This document shows positions 19,237 through 30,783 of a stretch of DNA of 64,000 bases, piece by piece. The first letter of the stretch is position 1; the number at the start of each line of letters is the position of its first letter. Both the position numbers and the translations under genes were made by a program. The DNA comes from Allochromatium vinosum DSM 180 (GTDB lineage: Bacteria; Pseudomonadota; Gammaproteobacteria; Chromatiales; Chromatiaceae). The DNA is taken from contig NC_013851.1 of the NCBI RefSeq assembly GCF_000025485.1, positions 907,154 through 971,153 on the forward strand. Direction: 5' to 3'. The notes beneath the pieces were generated by a model. It was not told where the DNA came from. It saw only the letters and a program-made list of their open reading frames with translations, and ran no database searches.

Positions 19237-20757
19237 ATGCCCGAAGACGTCGTACAGGCTGCCGATACAGCCTCGACACGCACCGTCGCGGCCGTCGATC
19301 TCGGTTCCAACAGTTTTCACATGGTCGTCGCCCGCATCGACGACGGTCATGTCCAGATCACCGACCGTCTCAAGGAGATGGTGCGACTCGGTGAGGGGCT
19401 GACCGAGGATCACAGCATCACGCCAGAGGTCGCCGAGCGCGCACTCGCCTGTCTGGAACGTTTCGGGCAGCGTCTGCGCGGCTTTGCGCCCGAGGACGTG
19501 CGCGCCGTCGGCACCAACACGCTGCGCCAGCTCGATCCGGGCGCCGATTTCATTCAGCGCGCCGAGTCTGCGCTCGGACACAGTATCGACGTCATCGCCG
19601 GGCGCGAGGAGGCGCGTCTGATCTATCTGGGCGTGGCCTATGGGCTGGCCTCCGGGGGCGAACGGCGGCTGGTGGTCGACATCGGCGGCGGCAGTACCGA
19701 GATGATCGTCGGGCGCGCCTTCTCGCCGCGTCTGCGCGAGAGCCTGCACATGGGCTGTGTGAGCATGACGCGCCGTCACTTCGCCGATGGACGGATCACG
19801 GCCAAGGCCATGCAGCGCGCCGAGCTGACGGGCGCCCTGGAGGTCCGTCCGGTGCGCGAACTCTTCCGCCGCACCTGCTGGGAGCGGGCGGTCGGGAGTT
19901 CCGGGACCATCCGCGCCATCGCCACCGTGGTCCAGGCCGAGGGCTGGTGCGAGGACGGCATCTCGGCCGAATCGCTGATGCGACTGCGCGAAGCCTTGAT
20001 CGACGCCGGCAAGGTCTCGGCGCTCGATCTCAAGGGCCTGAGCGAGGAGCGCCGGCCGGTGTTCGCCGGTGGTGTGGCCGTGTTGCGCTCGGTGTTCGAC
20101 TCGCTCGGTATCGCGCACATGCAGGTCTCGGACTATGCCCTGCGCGAGGGCGTGCTCTACGAGATGATGGGCCGCCATCAGCAGGGCGACGTGCGTGATC
20201 GGACCGTCGCCACGCTCTGCCGGCAGTTCCATGTCGATCAGGAGCATGGCCGGCGTGTCGAGGCCACGGCCCTGAGTCTCTATCGTCAATTGGTCAAGCC
20301 CTGGTCGCTCGACGATCTCGACTATCCGCGTATGCTCGCCTGGGCCGCGCGCGTGCATGAGATCGGCGTCATGGTCGCCCACAGCCAATATCAGAAGCAT
20401 GGCGCCTATCTGTTGCGCAACGCCGATCTGCCCGGCTTCACGCGCCAGGAGCAGACCATGCTCGCGGCGCTGGTGTTCGGACATCGGCGCAAGTTCCCGG
20501 TGCAGGAATTCGCCGCGCTGCCCCAGACCGTCCAGCTCGCGGTGCGGCGGCTGTGCGTCATCCTGCGTCTGGCGGTGCTGCTGCATCGTGGCCGCTCGGT
20601 CGACAGCAAGCCGAATCCGATCCTTCAGGTCGAGGGCGAGAACCTGACGCTGAGTTTTCCGGACGACTGGCTCGCCGGCCATCCGCTGACCCAGTTGGAG
20701 CTGGAGCAGGAGGCCGAGCGGTTGGCGGCAACCGGGATGGTGTTGCGCTTTGGCTGA
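19237..20757 (+). CDS. ppx: Exopolyphosphatase (Ppx/GppA family)
   Basis: Ppx releases phosphate from the ends of long polyphosphate chains; close relatives (GppA) act on pppGpp. The 506-residue protein has the sugar kinase/Hsp70-like ATPase fold motifs: VAAVDLGSNSFHMVVARI at the N-terminus and VVDIGGGSTEMIVG near residue 148. The C-terminal half (about 310-506) is the HD-like helical domain of gammaproteobacterial Ppx, with ARVHEIGVMVAHSQYQKHGAY shown here only by its key part HEIG. It overlaps the following thioredoxin-like gene by eight bases. No ppk gene is nearby. Confidence 0.93.
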   Translation: MPEDVVQAADTASTRTVAAVDLGSNSFHMVVARIDDGHVQITDRLKEMVRLGEGLTEDHSITPEVAERALACLERFGQRLRGFAPEDVRAVGTNTLRQLDPGADFIQRAESALGHSIDVIAGREEARLIYLGVAYGLASGGERRLVVDIGGGSTEMIVGRAFSPRLRESLHMGCVSMTRRHFADGRITAKAMQRAELTGALEVRPVRELFRRTCWERAVGSSGTIRAIATVVQAEGWCEDGISAESLMRLREALIDAGKVSALDLKGLSEERRPVFAGGVAVLRSVFDSLGIAHMQVSDYALREGVLYEMMGRHQQGDVRDRTVATLCRQFHVDQEHGRRVEATALSLYRQLVKPWSLDDLDYPRMLAWAARVHEIGVMVAHSQYQKHGAYLLRNADLPGFTRQEQTMLAALVFGHRRKFPVQEFAALPQTVQLAVRRLCVILRLAVLLHRGRSVDSKPNPILQVEGENLTLSFPDDWLAGHPLTQLELEQEAERLAATGMVLRFG

Positions 20758-21310
20758 CGACAGTGAGCCGACTCCCGATTCAGCGTGCGCTCCCCCGGCG
20801 CCGACGGCTCGGCAACGCTGGCGTCGACGTCTGGGCGGCTGGCTGGTCAACCTCGTCCTGATCGCGGCGATCGTCGTCGGTGTTCAGTGGTGGAAGGGAC
20901 GGACCCTGGTCACGGGCGAGGCTCCGCCGCTGGTTGGCCGCACGGTGGATGGCACATCGATCGATCTCGCCGACTGGCGCGGGCGGCCGGTGCTGGTGCA
21001 TTTCTGGGCGACCTGGTGTCCGGTGTGCCGGATCACCGACGGCACCATCGACGCCATCGCCGACGATCACGCCGTCGTCACGGTTGCGCTGCAATCGGGG
21101 ACGGAGGATGAGATCCGCGCCTACATGCACGAGGCCGGGCAGGATTTCCGGGTCGTCTCGGACCCTGATGGTCGTTTGGCTCGGACCTGGGGCGTGGCGG
21201 GTGTGCCGACCAGCTTTGTGATCGATGGCGATGGACGTATTCGCTCGTCGATCGTTGGGGTCGGAACTGGACTGGGGTTACGGCTGCGTCTCTGGCTGGC
21301 GGGGCGGTAG
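20750..21310 (+). CDS. Membrane-anchored TlpA/ScsD-like protein disulfide oxidoreductase
   Basis: This 186-residue protein has a cytoplasmic N-terminus, one transmembrane helix (about residues 31-47) and a periplasmic thioredoxin fold. The active site is WATWCPVCR (Cys90, Cys93), and the cis-Pro loop is GVPTSF. The CPVC motif and the length fit the TlpA/ScsD-like group more than DsbE. It may reduce or oxidise periplasmic thiols, possibly for cytochrome maturation or copper tolerance, but no partner gene is adjacent. The start is TTG at 20750, overlapping the end of ppx by eight bases; no better in-frame start was seen. Confidence 0.82.
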   Translation: MADDSEPTPDSACAPPAPTARQRWRRRLGGWLVNLVLIAAIVVGVQWWKGRTLVTGEAPPLVGRTVDGTSIDLADWRGRPVLVHFWATWCPVCRITDGTIDAIADDHAVVTVALQSGTEDEIRAYMHEAGQDFRVVSDPDGRLARTWGVAGVPTSFVIDGDGRIRSSIVGVGTGLGLRLRLWLAGR

Positions 21311-21315
21311 TTTCC

Positions 21316-21340
21316 CCCCTCTCCCGCGAGGGGAGAGGGG
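21316..21340. terminator. Hairpin between convergent genes
   Basis: CCCCTCTCCC and GGGAGAGGGG form a perfect 10-bp stem around a five-base GCGAG loop in the 44-base gap between the TlpA-like gene and lpdA. There is no T tract on either side, so intrinsic termination in either direction is not assured. A palindrome of this type may also be a dispersed REP-like repeat; a search for other copies in the genome would decide. Confidence 0.5.
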
Positions 21341-21354
21341 CGTTCGGTCGCCTC

Positions 21355-23079
21355 TCAGCGCTTCTTCGGCGGCATCAGGTCCGTGATGGAGCCATGCGCC
21401 ATCTCGGCGGCGAGTCCGATGGTCTCGCACAGGGTCGGATGCGGGTGGATGGTCAGACCGATGTCTTCCATGTCGGCGCCCATCTCCAGCGCCAGCACCG
21501 CCTCGCCGATCAGCTCACCGGCGTTGGGGCCGACGATGCCGGCGCCTAGGATGCGCTTGGTCTCGGGATCGAACAGCAGCTTGGTCATACCCTCGTCGCG
21601 ATGGATGCCGAGCGCGCGTCCGCTCGCCGCCCAGGGGAAGACGCCCTTCTCGTAGGGGATGCCGTCGGCCTTGGCCTGGGTCTCGGTCAGGCCCATCCAG
21701 GCGACCTCGGGATCGGTGTAGGCGACCGAAGGGATGGTCAGCGGGTCGAACAGCGACGGCTGTCCGGCGATGACCTCGGCGGCGACCTTGGCCTCGTGCG
21801 TGGCCTTGTGCGCGAGCATCGGGCCGCCGACCACGTCACCGATGGCGAAGATGTGCGGGACATTGGTGCGCTGGTGCTGGTCGACCTTGATGAAACCGTG
21901 CTGGTCGACCGTCACGCCCGCCGCCTCGGCGTCGATGAGCTTGCCGTTTGGCAGGCGACCGACCGCGACCAGCACCTTGTCGTAGAGTTCGGTGCCCGGA
22001 TGCTTGCCCTCGAACACGACCTTGATGCCCTCGGGTCCGGCGCTCATGCTGGCGACCTTGGTTTCGAGCCAGATGTTCTCGTAGCGCTTCTTGATGATCT
22101 TCTCGACCGCCTTGACCAGATCCGGGTCGCAGCCGGGCATGAGCTGATTCTTCAGCTCGACCACGTCGATACGCGAACCGAGGGCGCTGTAGACGCTCGC
22201 CATCTCCAGACCGATGATGCCGCCGCCGACGATCAGCAGCCGATCCGGCACGTCGGCCAGGGCCAGGGCGTCGGTCGAGTCCATGACGCGCGAATCCTCG
22301 TGCGGGAAGCCGGGGATCTTCATCGGCGAGGAACCGCAGGCGATGATGGCCTGATCGAAGCGCACCCGTACACGCCCTTCCTTGGTCTCGACGCCGATCC
22401 GGTTGGGCGACTCGAAGCGCCCGGCGCCCTGGACGACCTGGACGTTGCGCTGCTTGGCGAGCGCCGTCAGCCCGCCGGTGAGCTTGGCGACCACCTTGTC
22501 CTTGCCGGCACGCATCTTGGCCAGGTCGACCTCCGGCTCGCCGTAGGTCACGCCCATGACGCCGAGCGTCTTGACCTCTTCCATGATGGCGGCCGTGTGC
22601 AGCAGTGCCTTCGACGGGATGCAGCCGACGTTGAGACAGACGCCGCCGAGCGTCGGATAGCGCTCGATCAGGACGACCTTCTTGCCCAGATCGGCGGCGC
22701 GGAAGGCGGCCGTGTATCCGCCGGGGCCGGCGCCGAGCACCACGACCTCGGTCACGATCTCCTGGACGGCTGTGGTCTCGGCGGCCAGTTCGGCGTCGTC
22801 ATCGGACGCCCTGTCGTCGCTCTCGTCAACCGACGCGGAGGCGACGTCGAGCGTCAGGATCGGATCGCCCTGCGAGATCAGATCGCCGATCTTGACGTTC
22901 ACGGCCTTCACGACTCCGGCCCGGGGCGATGGAATCTCCATGCTGGCCTTGTCGCTCTCGACTGTTACCAGTGACGTCTCCGGCTCGATCCGATCACCGG
23001 GGACGACCAGGATCTCGACGATCTGCACGTCCTTGAAATCTCCGATGTCCGGAACCTTGACCTCGATGATGGTGCTCAT
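21355..23079 (-). CDS. lpdA: Dihydrolipoyl dehydrogenase (E3) with N-terminal lipoyl domain
   Basis: E3 reoxidises the lipoyl groups of the pyruvate dehydrogenase complex and passes electrons to NAD+. The 574-residue protein has an N-terminal lipoyl domain (about 1-80; ESDKASMEIPSP, lipoyl Lys near residue 45), a linker, and then the E3 body: FAD-binding GAGPGGY, redox disulfide CLNVGC in GGVCLNVGCIPSKAL, NAD-binding GGGIIGLEMA, and the C-terminal HPHPTLCE with the catalytic His-Glu pair. Lipoyl-fused E3 is known in proteobacteria such as Neisseria. The gene is third in aceE-aceF-lpdA. Confidence 0.95.
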   Translation of the reverse strand: MSTIIEVKVPDIGDFKDVQIVEILVVPGDRIEPETSLVTVESDKASMEIPSPRAGVVKAVNVKIGDLISQGDPILTLDVASASVDESDDRASDDDAELAAETTAVQEIVTEVVVLGAGPGGYTAAFRAADLGKKVVLIERYPTLGGVCLNVGCIPSKALLHTAAIMEEVKTLGVMGVTYGEPEVDLAKMRAGKDKVVAKLTGGLTALAKQRNVQVVQGAGRFESPNRIGVETKEGRVRVRFDQAIIACGSSPMKIPGFPHEDSRVMDSTDALALADVPDRLLIVGGGIIGLEMASVYSALGSRIDVVELKNQLMPGCDPDLVKAVEKIIKKRYENIWLETKVASMSAGPEGIKVVFEGKHPGTELYDKVLVAVGRLPNGKLIDAEAAGVTVDQHGFIKVDQHQRTNVPHIFAIGDVVGGPMLAHKATHEAKVAAEVIAGQPSLFDPLTIPSVAYTDPEVAWMGLTETQAKADGIPYEKGVFPWAASGRALGIHRDEGMTKLLFDPETKRILGAGIVGPNAGELIGEAVLALEMGADMEDIGLTIHPHPTLCETIGLAAEMAHGSITDLMPPKKR

Positions 23080-23145
23080 GGTGGGGCTTCTCTCACGGGC
23101 GCCACAGGCGCTGACAATCGTTATGGGATAAGACCCGCCATCCTA

Positions 23146-24540
23146 TCAGATCAGCAAGCGTCGGATGTCACCGAGCAGTTCGCGCAGCAGGCTGGTGAAG
23201 CGTGCCCCGTCGGCGCCGTCGACCACGCGATGGTCGTAGGACAGCGACAGCGGCAGCATCCGGCGCGGCACGAACTCGCGCCCGTTCCACACCGGCTTCA
23301 TCTCGGCACGCGAGACGCCGAGGATGGCGACCTCGGGCGCGTTGACGATGGGGGTGAAGGCGGTTCCGCCGACGCCGCCGAGACTGGAGATCGAGAAGCA
23401 GCCGCCCTGCATGTCGCCCGGCAGCAGCTTGCCGTCGCGCGCCTTGGCGCTGAGATCCGCCAGTTCGGTGGCGAGCTGGTGCAGACCCTTCCGGTCGACA
23501 TCGCGCACCACCGGGACGACCAGACCGTTCGGCGTGTCGACCGCGACGCCGATATGGGTGTAGTGCTTGTGGACCAGGCTCTCGCCATCCGGCGTCAGGG
23601 ACGCCTTGAGCACGGGCATCCGGGCCAGTGCCGTTGCCACGGCCTTGAGCAGGAAGGGCAGGAGGGTCAGCTTGACGCCCGCCTTGGCCGAGTCATCCTT
23701 CTGGGTCTGGCGGAAGGCTTCCAGATCGGTGATATCGGCTTCGTCGAACTGGGTGACATGCGGAATACCGATCCAGCAGCGGTGCAGATGCCGACCGCTG
23801 AGCTTGCGGATGCGCGGCAGTTCCCGGATCTCGGTCGGGCCGAAGCGGCTGAAATCGACCTCGGGCGTGCTCGGGAGCTGGAAGACGCCCGCCGTGCCCG
23901 GCTCGATCGCCGCACTGCCGCCCTGGGCCAGGGTCTGCTTGACATAGCCCTGGACGTCGTCCTTGACGATGCGACCCTTGGGGCCGGAGCCTTTCACCCG
24001 CGCCAGATCCACGCCCAGCTCACGCGCAAAGCGGCGCACGGCAGGACTCGCATGAGCCTTGCGGCCGCGGGCGATGGCGGTCATGTCCTCGGGGCGCGGG
24101 CGCACCGGAGCCTGACGGCGCTCGGTCTCGCCGGGGGCGCGGCGCGGTGGTTCCGATTCGGCCGCCGGTTCGGATCGCGACTCGGGTTCGGGGGTAGCCC
24201 CGGTCATGTTCGTAGGTGCGGCTTCAGCCGCACTCTCCGCCGATGCGGCTGAAGCCACACCTACGACCGGACTCGTCTCGTTCCGGGTTTGGTTCGACCC
24301 AGAGGTCTCGACCCGCATCAGCCGATCACCCTGACTGACGCGATCGCCGGTCTTGACCAGAACCTCCTGAACCAGCCCGCCAAGGGGGGCCGGAACCTCG
24401 ATGGTCGCCTTGTCGCTTTCGAGGGTCAGAATGGATTGTTCGGCTTCGATCCGGTCGCCGGGAGCGACCAGGATCTCGATGATCTCGACACCGGAAAAAT
24501 CGCCGATGTCGGGCAAGAGGATTTCTTCGAGGCTTGACAC
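23146..24540 (-). CDS. aceF: Pyruvate dehydrogenase E2, dihydrolipoamide acetyltransferase
   Basis: E2 carries the acetyl group from E1 to CoA and forms the core of the complex. The 464-residue protein has one lipoyl domain (about 5-78; ESDKATIEVP), a linker, the E3-binding domain (about 155-195; ASPAVRRFARELGVDLARV) and the catalytic domain ending with SYDHRVVDGADGARF, containing DHRxxDG. The start is GTG at 24540, with AAGGAG eight bases upstream; the TTG at 24546 is too close to that site. The linker contains an in-frame palindromic repeat (24211-24265). With only one lipoyl domain, the second one in the E3 protein may contribute to transfer. Confidence 0.94.
   Translation of the reverse strand: MSSLEEILLPDIGDFSGVEIIEILVAPGDRIEAEQSILTLESDKATIEVPAPLGGLVQEVLVKTGDRVSQGDRLMRVETSGSNQTRNETSPVVGVASAASAESAAEAAPTNMTGATPEPESRSEPAAESEPPRRAPGETERRQAPVRPRPEDMTAIARGRKAHASPAVRRFARELGVDLARVKGSGPKGRIVKDDVQGYVKQTLAQGGSAAIEPGTAGVFQLPSTPEVDFSRFGPTEIRELPRIRKLSGRHLHRCWIGIPHVTQFDEADITDLEAFRQTQKDDSAKAGVKLTLLPFLLKAVATALARMPVLKASLTPDGESLVHKHYTHIGVAVDTPNGLVVPVVRDVDRKGLHQLATELADLSAKARDGKLLPGDMQGGCFSISSLGGVGGTAFTPIVNAPEVAILGVSRAEMKPVWNGREFVPRRMLPLSLSYDHRVVDGADGARFTSLLRELLGDIRRLLI
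24211..24265. repeat. Palindromic repeat inserted in frame in the aceF linker
   Basis: Two 22-base arms (24211-24232 and 24244-24265) are inverted copies with one mismatch, separated by 11 bases. Each arm also folds on itself through GCGGCTTCAGCCGC-type stems. The element encodes an Ala/Ser-rich stretch (about residues 92-110 of AceF) in the flexible linker, where an insertion is tolerated. The structure resembles a REP/MITE-like element. No second copy was noticed in this window. Confidence 0.7.
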
Positions 24541-24575
24541 GCGCAATACTCCTTAAAACCTGTTGACCAGTCGGC

Positions 24576-27230
<2,655 letters not shown>

Positions 27231-27279
27231 GTCGCTTCCAGGGAGACGTTAGAGACGATGTCGGTTGGACAAGGTCGCG

Positions 27280-27285
27280 AGTATA
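27280..27285 (-). promoter_or_regulatory. Candidate -10 element upstream of aceE
   Basis: Read on the - strand, TATACT lies about 50 bases before the aceE ATG. A convincing -35 at the usual distance is not visible, although the DNA upstream is AT-rich (AATAAATTGTCG). No palindrome resembling a PdhR operator was found. Confidence 0.3.
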
Positions 27286-27378
27286 CCTGGATCGACAATT
27301 TATTAAATACTCAGGATTCGATTGCGCAATGCACGAGTGGCATGACCGGCATCCACGGCCCACCGAATCGGCCGCGAC

Positions 27379-27831
27379 TCAGCCCGTTGGACGCAGTAGC
27401 CTCAGAACCGCCTCGCACACCTCGGGGATGACTCGGGCGACTTCCGGACTCAGTCCGGGCGACCAGTCGATCGCCGCCGGCTGGATGCCCAGGATGAGGA
27501 TCTCGGGTGGCAGGAGGCCCAGCGCCTCGCCCAGCGTCAGCGCTTCGGCCAGACCGGCCGCATGCAGATTGCCGCGAAGCTGGGGGTCGAGTCCGCGCAC
27601 GGACTCCGGGGTCAGACAGCGCCAGACGCCGGGCGGCTCGCCCATGTCGGCGGCATCCAGGATGATGACCCGGTCGTGCCCCTGGAGTCTGAGGACGAGA
27701 TCAAGACCAGGGGTGCCACCGTCCAGCAGGGTCACGTCGGGCGGCAGGTTTGGCAGGGCTTCGAGGACAGCGGCCCCGATGCCGTCGTCGCCGCGCAACG
27801 GATTGCCCAGCGCCAGGATGAGGGTTGTCAT
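27379..27831 (-). CDS. NiFe hydrogenase maturation endopeptidase (HyaD/HycI family)
   Basis: This protease cuts the C-terminal tail from the hydrogenase large subunit after nickel insertion. The 150-residue protein opens with LILALGNPLRGDDGIG, the family GNxLxxDDGxG motif containing one metal-sensing acidic residue, and has the second conserved region LLDGGTPGLDL. Its expected substrate, the large subunit with a seven-residue tail, is the adjacent upstream gene 56 bases away, so a dedicated pair is likely. No hypABCDEF genes are in the window. Confidence 0.9.
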   Translation of the reverse strand: MTTLILALGNPLRGDDGIGAAVLEALPNLPPDVTLLDGGTPGLDLVLRLQGHDRVIILDAADMGEPPGVWRCLTPESVRGLDPQLRGNLHAAGLAEALTLGEALGLLPPEILILGIQPAAIDWSPGLSPEVARVIPEVCEAVLRLLRPTG

Positions 27832-27887
27832 GTGAGGGGTCTCGACCGCGCGCCCCGGACGAACCGGGGAACGCGGATCGGGGTGGA

Positions 27888-29174
27888 TCAGACGAAGCGG
27901 ACGTTCAGCATGTGGGTCGAGCAGGAGATGCAGGGGTCATAGGCCCGCACCAGCATCTCGAGGGCCAGCGTGATGTCTTCCTGACTGCGGTCCAGAATGG
28001 TCGGCACCAGCGCCCGCATGTCCAGCTCGATGTTGGCCAGATTCTGGCCGGTCGGGATGACGCAGTTGGCGCCGACGATCGCCCCGTCCTCGATCTGGTA
28101 GTGGTGGAAGAGGGTGCCGCGCGGCACCTCGGCGGCCCCCACGCCCTCGCCGGTCAGCCGGGTCGGCGCGGCCGGCTCCTCGTGCCGGATGCCCATCTCA
28201 AGCAACTGGTCGATGAGCAGGATCGCGTCCTCGGTGCAGTGCACCACCTCGACGGCCTGTGCCGCCGCGATCAGATAGGGGTTGATGACCTTGGGCGCGA
28301 GACCGAGCGCCTCGGCCGCCGCCCGCGCGCGCGGATGCAGCTTGTCGTGGTTGATGTTGAAGCGCGCCAGCGCCCCGACCATGTAGGAGTCGCGCTGGTG
28401 GCGGGTGTGCTTGGCCGAGGAATGCGGGACGATGGTCTCGTTGGTGATGAGGCGGTAGTCCTCCAGATCCCAGCGTCCGCCGTCACTGCTGTCGATGACG
28501 CCGTCGATGAAGCAGTATTCCTCGCCCTTGTGCAGCGCGACGTACTCGGTGTCGCGCTCGAAGCGGGGGAAGTCCAGCCCAGCCAGCAGCTCGATGGTCG
28601 CGTCGCAGTCGGCGCGCGAGGCCACCAGCCGCGCCCGCAGCTCGCGCAGCGTCTCCAGGCTCGGGAAGTGCGTGAAGCCGCCGACCGTCATCGAGATCGG
28701 ATGGGTGTGACGCCCGCAGATGGCCGCGCACAGATCCCCGGCGAGCTGCTTCATGCGTAGCGCACGCAGCACCACGTCCGGCGCGCTCTGCGCCAGCGGG
28801 ATGACGCTGCCGACGCCCAGATAATCCGGCGCCACCAGCATGTAGATGTGCAGGATGTGGCTGTCGAGGATCTCGCCGTGGAAGTTGAGCTTGCGCAGCA
28901 GCGTCGTCTGCGGGCTGGGCGTCACCCCGAGCGCCTGCTCGGTGGCACGCAGCGAAGCGGTCGCGTGCCCGACGGCGCAGATGCCGCAGATGCGCGAGGT
29001 CAGGTGCGAGGCGTCCAGGTAGGGACGCCCGCGCAGCATGGCCTCGAAGAAACGCGGCGTCTCGACGATCTGCAGATCGCACTGCTTGAGCACGCCGTTC
29101 TGGACATCCACGACGATGTTGCCGTGGCCCTCGACGCGCGTCACATGATGGACATCGACTTTCAGCGTGGTCAT
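27888..29174 (-). CDS. NiFe hydrogenase large subunit, group 3b-like (alpha)
   Basis: This subunit holds the NiFe active site. The 428-residue protein has the N-terminal ligand motif SRICGICAVGH (RxCxxC) and the C-terminal motif DPCISCSTHMLNVRFV, where processing after His would remove MLNVRFV. The short L2 motif and the length fit the soluble bidirectional group 3 enzymes, and the neighbouring FAD/NAD and ferredoxin-like subunits fit group 3b (sulfhydrogenase, HydA). The ATG at 29174 overlaps the small-subunit stop by four bases (ATGA). The long frame upstream is a shadow of the small-subunit gene. Confidence 0.92.
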   Translation of the reverse strand: MTTLKVDVHHVTRVEGHGNIVVDVQNGVLKQCDLQIVETPRFFEAMLRGRPYLDASHLTSRICGICAVGHATASLRATEQALGVTPSPQTTLLRKLNFHGEILDSHILHIYMLVAPDYLGVGSVIPLAQSAPDVVLRALRMKQLAGDLCAAICGRHTHPISMTVGGFTHFPSLETLRELRARLVASRADCDATIELLAGLDFPRFERDTEYVALHKGEEYCFIDGVIDSSDGGRWDLEDYRLITNETIVPHSSAKHTRHQRDSYMVGALARFNINHDKLHPRARAAAEALGLAPKVINPYLIAAAQAVEVVHCTEDAILLIDQLLEMGIRHEEPAAPTRLTGEGVGAAEVPRGTLFHHYQIEDGAIVGANCVIPTGQNLANIELDMRALVPTILDRSQEDITLALEMLVRAYDPCISCSTHMLNVRFV

Positions 29175-29926
29175 GCGGGCGTCACCCCTTCCAGTTGCAT
29201 CGTTTGGTAGGTGAGAAAGAGCGACAGCTTGGCCGCGATCTGGTCTTCGGTCATGCCGTGCTCGCGCAGCGCCTGCTTGATCGAGTGCATGTTGGGGGAC
29301 GGAATGAGACCGCGACAGCCCTCGCAGCCCTGACCCTGGGCCGGGCAGATGGCCTCGCAGCCGGCACGGGTGACGGGACCGAGACAGGTCTGACCGCGCA
29401 GGAACATGCAGACGTTCTCGGTGAGCTTGCAGTCGATGCACAGCGGATAGTCCGGGATCGCCGGCTTGCGCCCCTGCAGCAGATGCGTCACCGCCGTGGC
29501 GAACTCCTTGCGGTCGATCGGACAGCCGGGGATGACGGCATCGACCTCGATCACGGCGCTCAGCGGCCGCGCCGGATAGGTCTCGAACCAGTCTTTCTTG
29601 TCGCCGTAGACGTATTCGCGGGTCTGCTCCAGCGGCATCCGGTTGCGGATGGCATTGATGCCGCCCAGATGCGCGCAGGCGCCCAGGGCGACGACGATCT
29701 GGGCCTGTTCGCGGATCTCACGGATCTTGGCTTCATCGGACGGGCGCGTGCAGGAGCCTTCGATGAAGGCGATCTGATAGTCCTCGCCGCGCTCGCTCAT
29801 GGCCTCGCGGAACTGGACGATCTCGATCACTTCCAGCAACTCGGGATGGCGCTGGAGCGTATCCAGGACCGTCAGCTGACAGCCCTCGCAACTGGTGAAC
29901 TCGAAGAAGGCGACCTTGGGTTTCAT
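29171..29926 (-). CDS. NiFe hydrogenase small subunit, group 3b-like (delta)
   Basis: The small subunit carries iron-sulfur clusters that move electrons from the NiFe site. The 251-residue protein lacks a Tat signal, as expected for a soluble enzyme. Cluster ligands are visible: FTSCEGCQL (CxxC near residue 13), EGSCTRP, LGACAHLGG and PGCPIDR. A C-terminal cysteine-rich part follows (CIDCKLTENVC, CLGPVTRAGC, CPAQGQGCEGC), suggesting two further clusters. It overlaps hydG-like and hydA-like neighbours by four bases each, so the subunits are translationally coupled. Confidence 0.91.
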   Translation of the reverse strand: MKPKVAFFEFTSCEGCQLTVLDTLQRHPELLEVIEIVQFREAMSERGEDYQIAFIEGSCTRPSDEAKIREIREQAQIVVALGACAHLGGINAIRNRMPLEQTREYVYGDKKDWFETYPARPLSAVIEVDAVIPGCPIDRKEFATAVTHLLQGRKPAIPDYPLCIDCKLTENVCMFLRGQTCLGPVTRAGCEAICPAQGQGCEGCRGLIPSPNMHSIKQALREHGMTEDQIAAKLSLFLTYQTMQLEGVTPA

Positions 29927-30777
29927 GATAGCGCCTCCTCAAGATCCTTGACCTCGGCGTAGGACAGGACCGGTCCTGTCTGACAGGTGTAGATGTGGTG
30001 CATCTGGCAGTGGCCGCACTTGCCGACGCCGCACTTCATCTGACGCTCGAACGAGAGCCAGATGTTGCCCTCGGCGATGCCCTTGGCGAGCAGATCCTGG
30101 AGGACGAACTTGTACATGACCGGCGGACCGACCACGGTGGCGATGGTGTTGCGCGCCGGGAAGTCGATCTTGGGCAGCAGGGTGGTGATGACGCCGACGT
30201 GGCCGTCCCAGCCGTCTGTCGGCCGGTCGACGGTGACGTGACACTCGATGTCGCCGCGCTCGGCCCAGGCCTTGAGATCGGCCGGGAACAGGAAGTCGTT
30301 GGGCGTGCGCGCGCCATAGAGCAGCGCGACGCGCCCGTACTTGCCGCGCTCGTCCAGTACTTCGGTGATGAGCGAGCGCAGCGGCGCCAGACCCAGACCG
30401 CCGGCGACGAAGACGATGTCCTTGCCCTGGAAGCGGTCGATCGGGAAGCCGTGACCGAAGGGTCCGCGCACGCCGATCATGCTGCCCGGCTCCAGACGAT
30501 GCAGCGCCTCGGTCAGCTTGCCGACGCGGCGCACGCACAGCTCGAAGGCCCCGTTGCTGCGCGCCGGTGAGGAACAGATGCTGATCGGCGCCTCACCGAT
30601 GCCGAGCACCGAGACCTCGACGAATTGTCCCGGTTGGTGGGCGATAGTGAAGCCGCTCGGCAGTTCGAGATGGAACCACTTCTCGAGTTCGGTGAACTGT
30701 TCGACCGCGACGATGCGCGCCGGGGTCGGCATGTAGATGGACGAATGGTCCAGGGTTTCGCGTAGCAGTGTGGTCAT
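29923..30777 (-). CDS. Hydrogenase FAD/NAD(P)-binding subunit (gamma, HydG-like)
   Basis: This subunit resembles the ferredoxin-NADP reductase fold and would pass electrons between the hydrogenase clusters and NAD(P). The 284-residue protein has the flavin-binding region (PGQFVEVSV, then EAPISICSSP), the nucleotide-binding start FVAGGLGLAPLRSLI near residue 125, and a C-terminal 2Fe-2S site MKCGVGKCGHCQ with a later Cys in YTCQTGPV. This is the arrangement of the gamma subunit of sulfhydrogenases and of dihydroorotate dehydrogenase electron-transfer subunits; the hydrogenase neighbours decide the call. Confidence 0.91.
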   Translation of the reverse strand: MTTLLRETLDHSSIYMPTPARIVAVEQFTELEKWFHLELPSGFTIAHQPGQFVEVSVLGIGEAPISICSSPARSNGAFELCVRRVGKLTEALHRLEPGSMIGVRGPFGHGFPIDRFQGKDIVFVAGGLGLAPLRSLITEVLDERGKYGRVALLYGARTPNDFLFPADLKAWAERGDIECHVTVDRPTDGWDGHVGVITTLLPKIDFPARNTIATVVGPPVMYKFVLQDLLAKGIAEGNIWLSFERQMKCGVGKCGHCQMHHIYTCQTGPVLSYAEVKDLEEALS

Positions 30778-30783
30778 AGTCTT

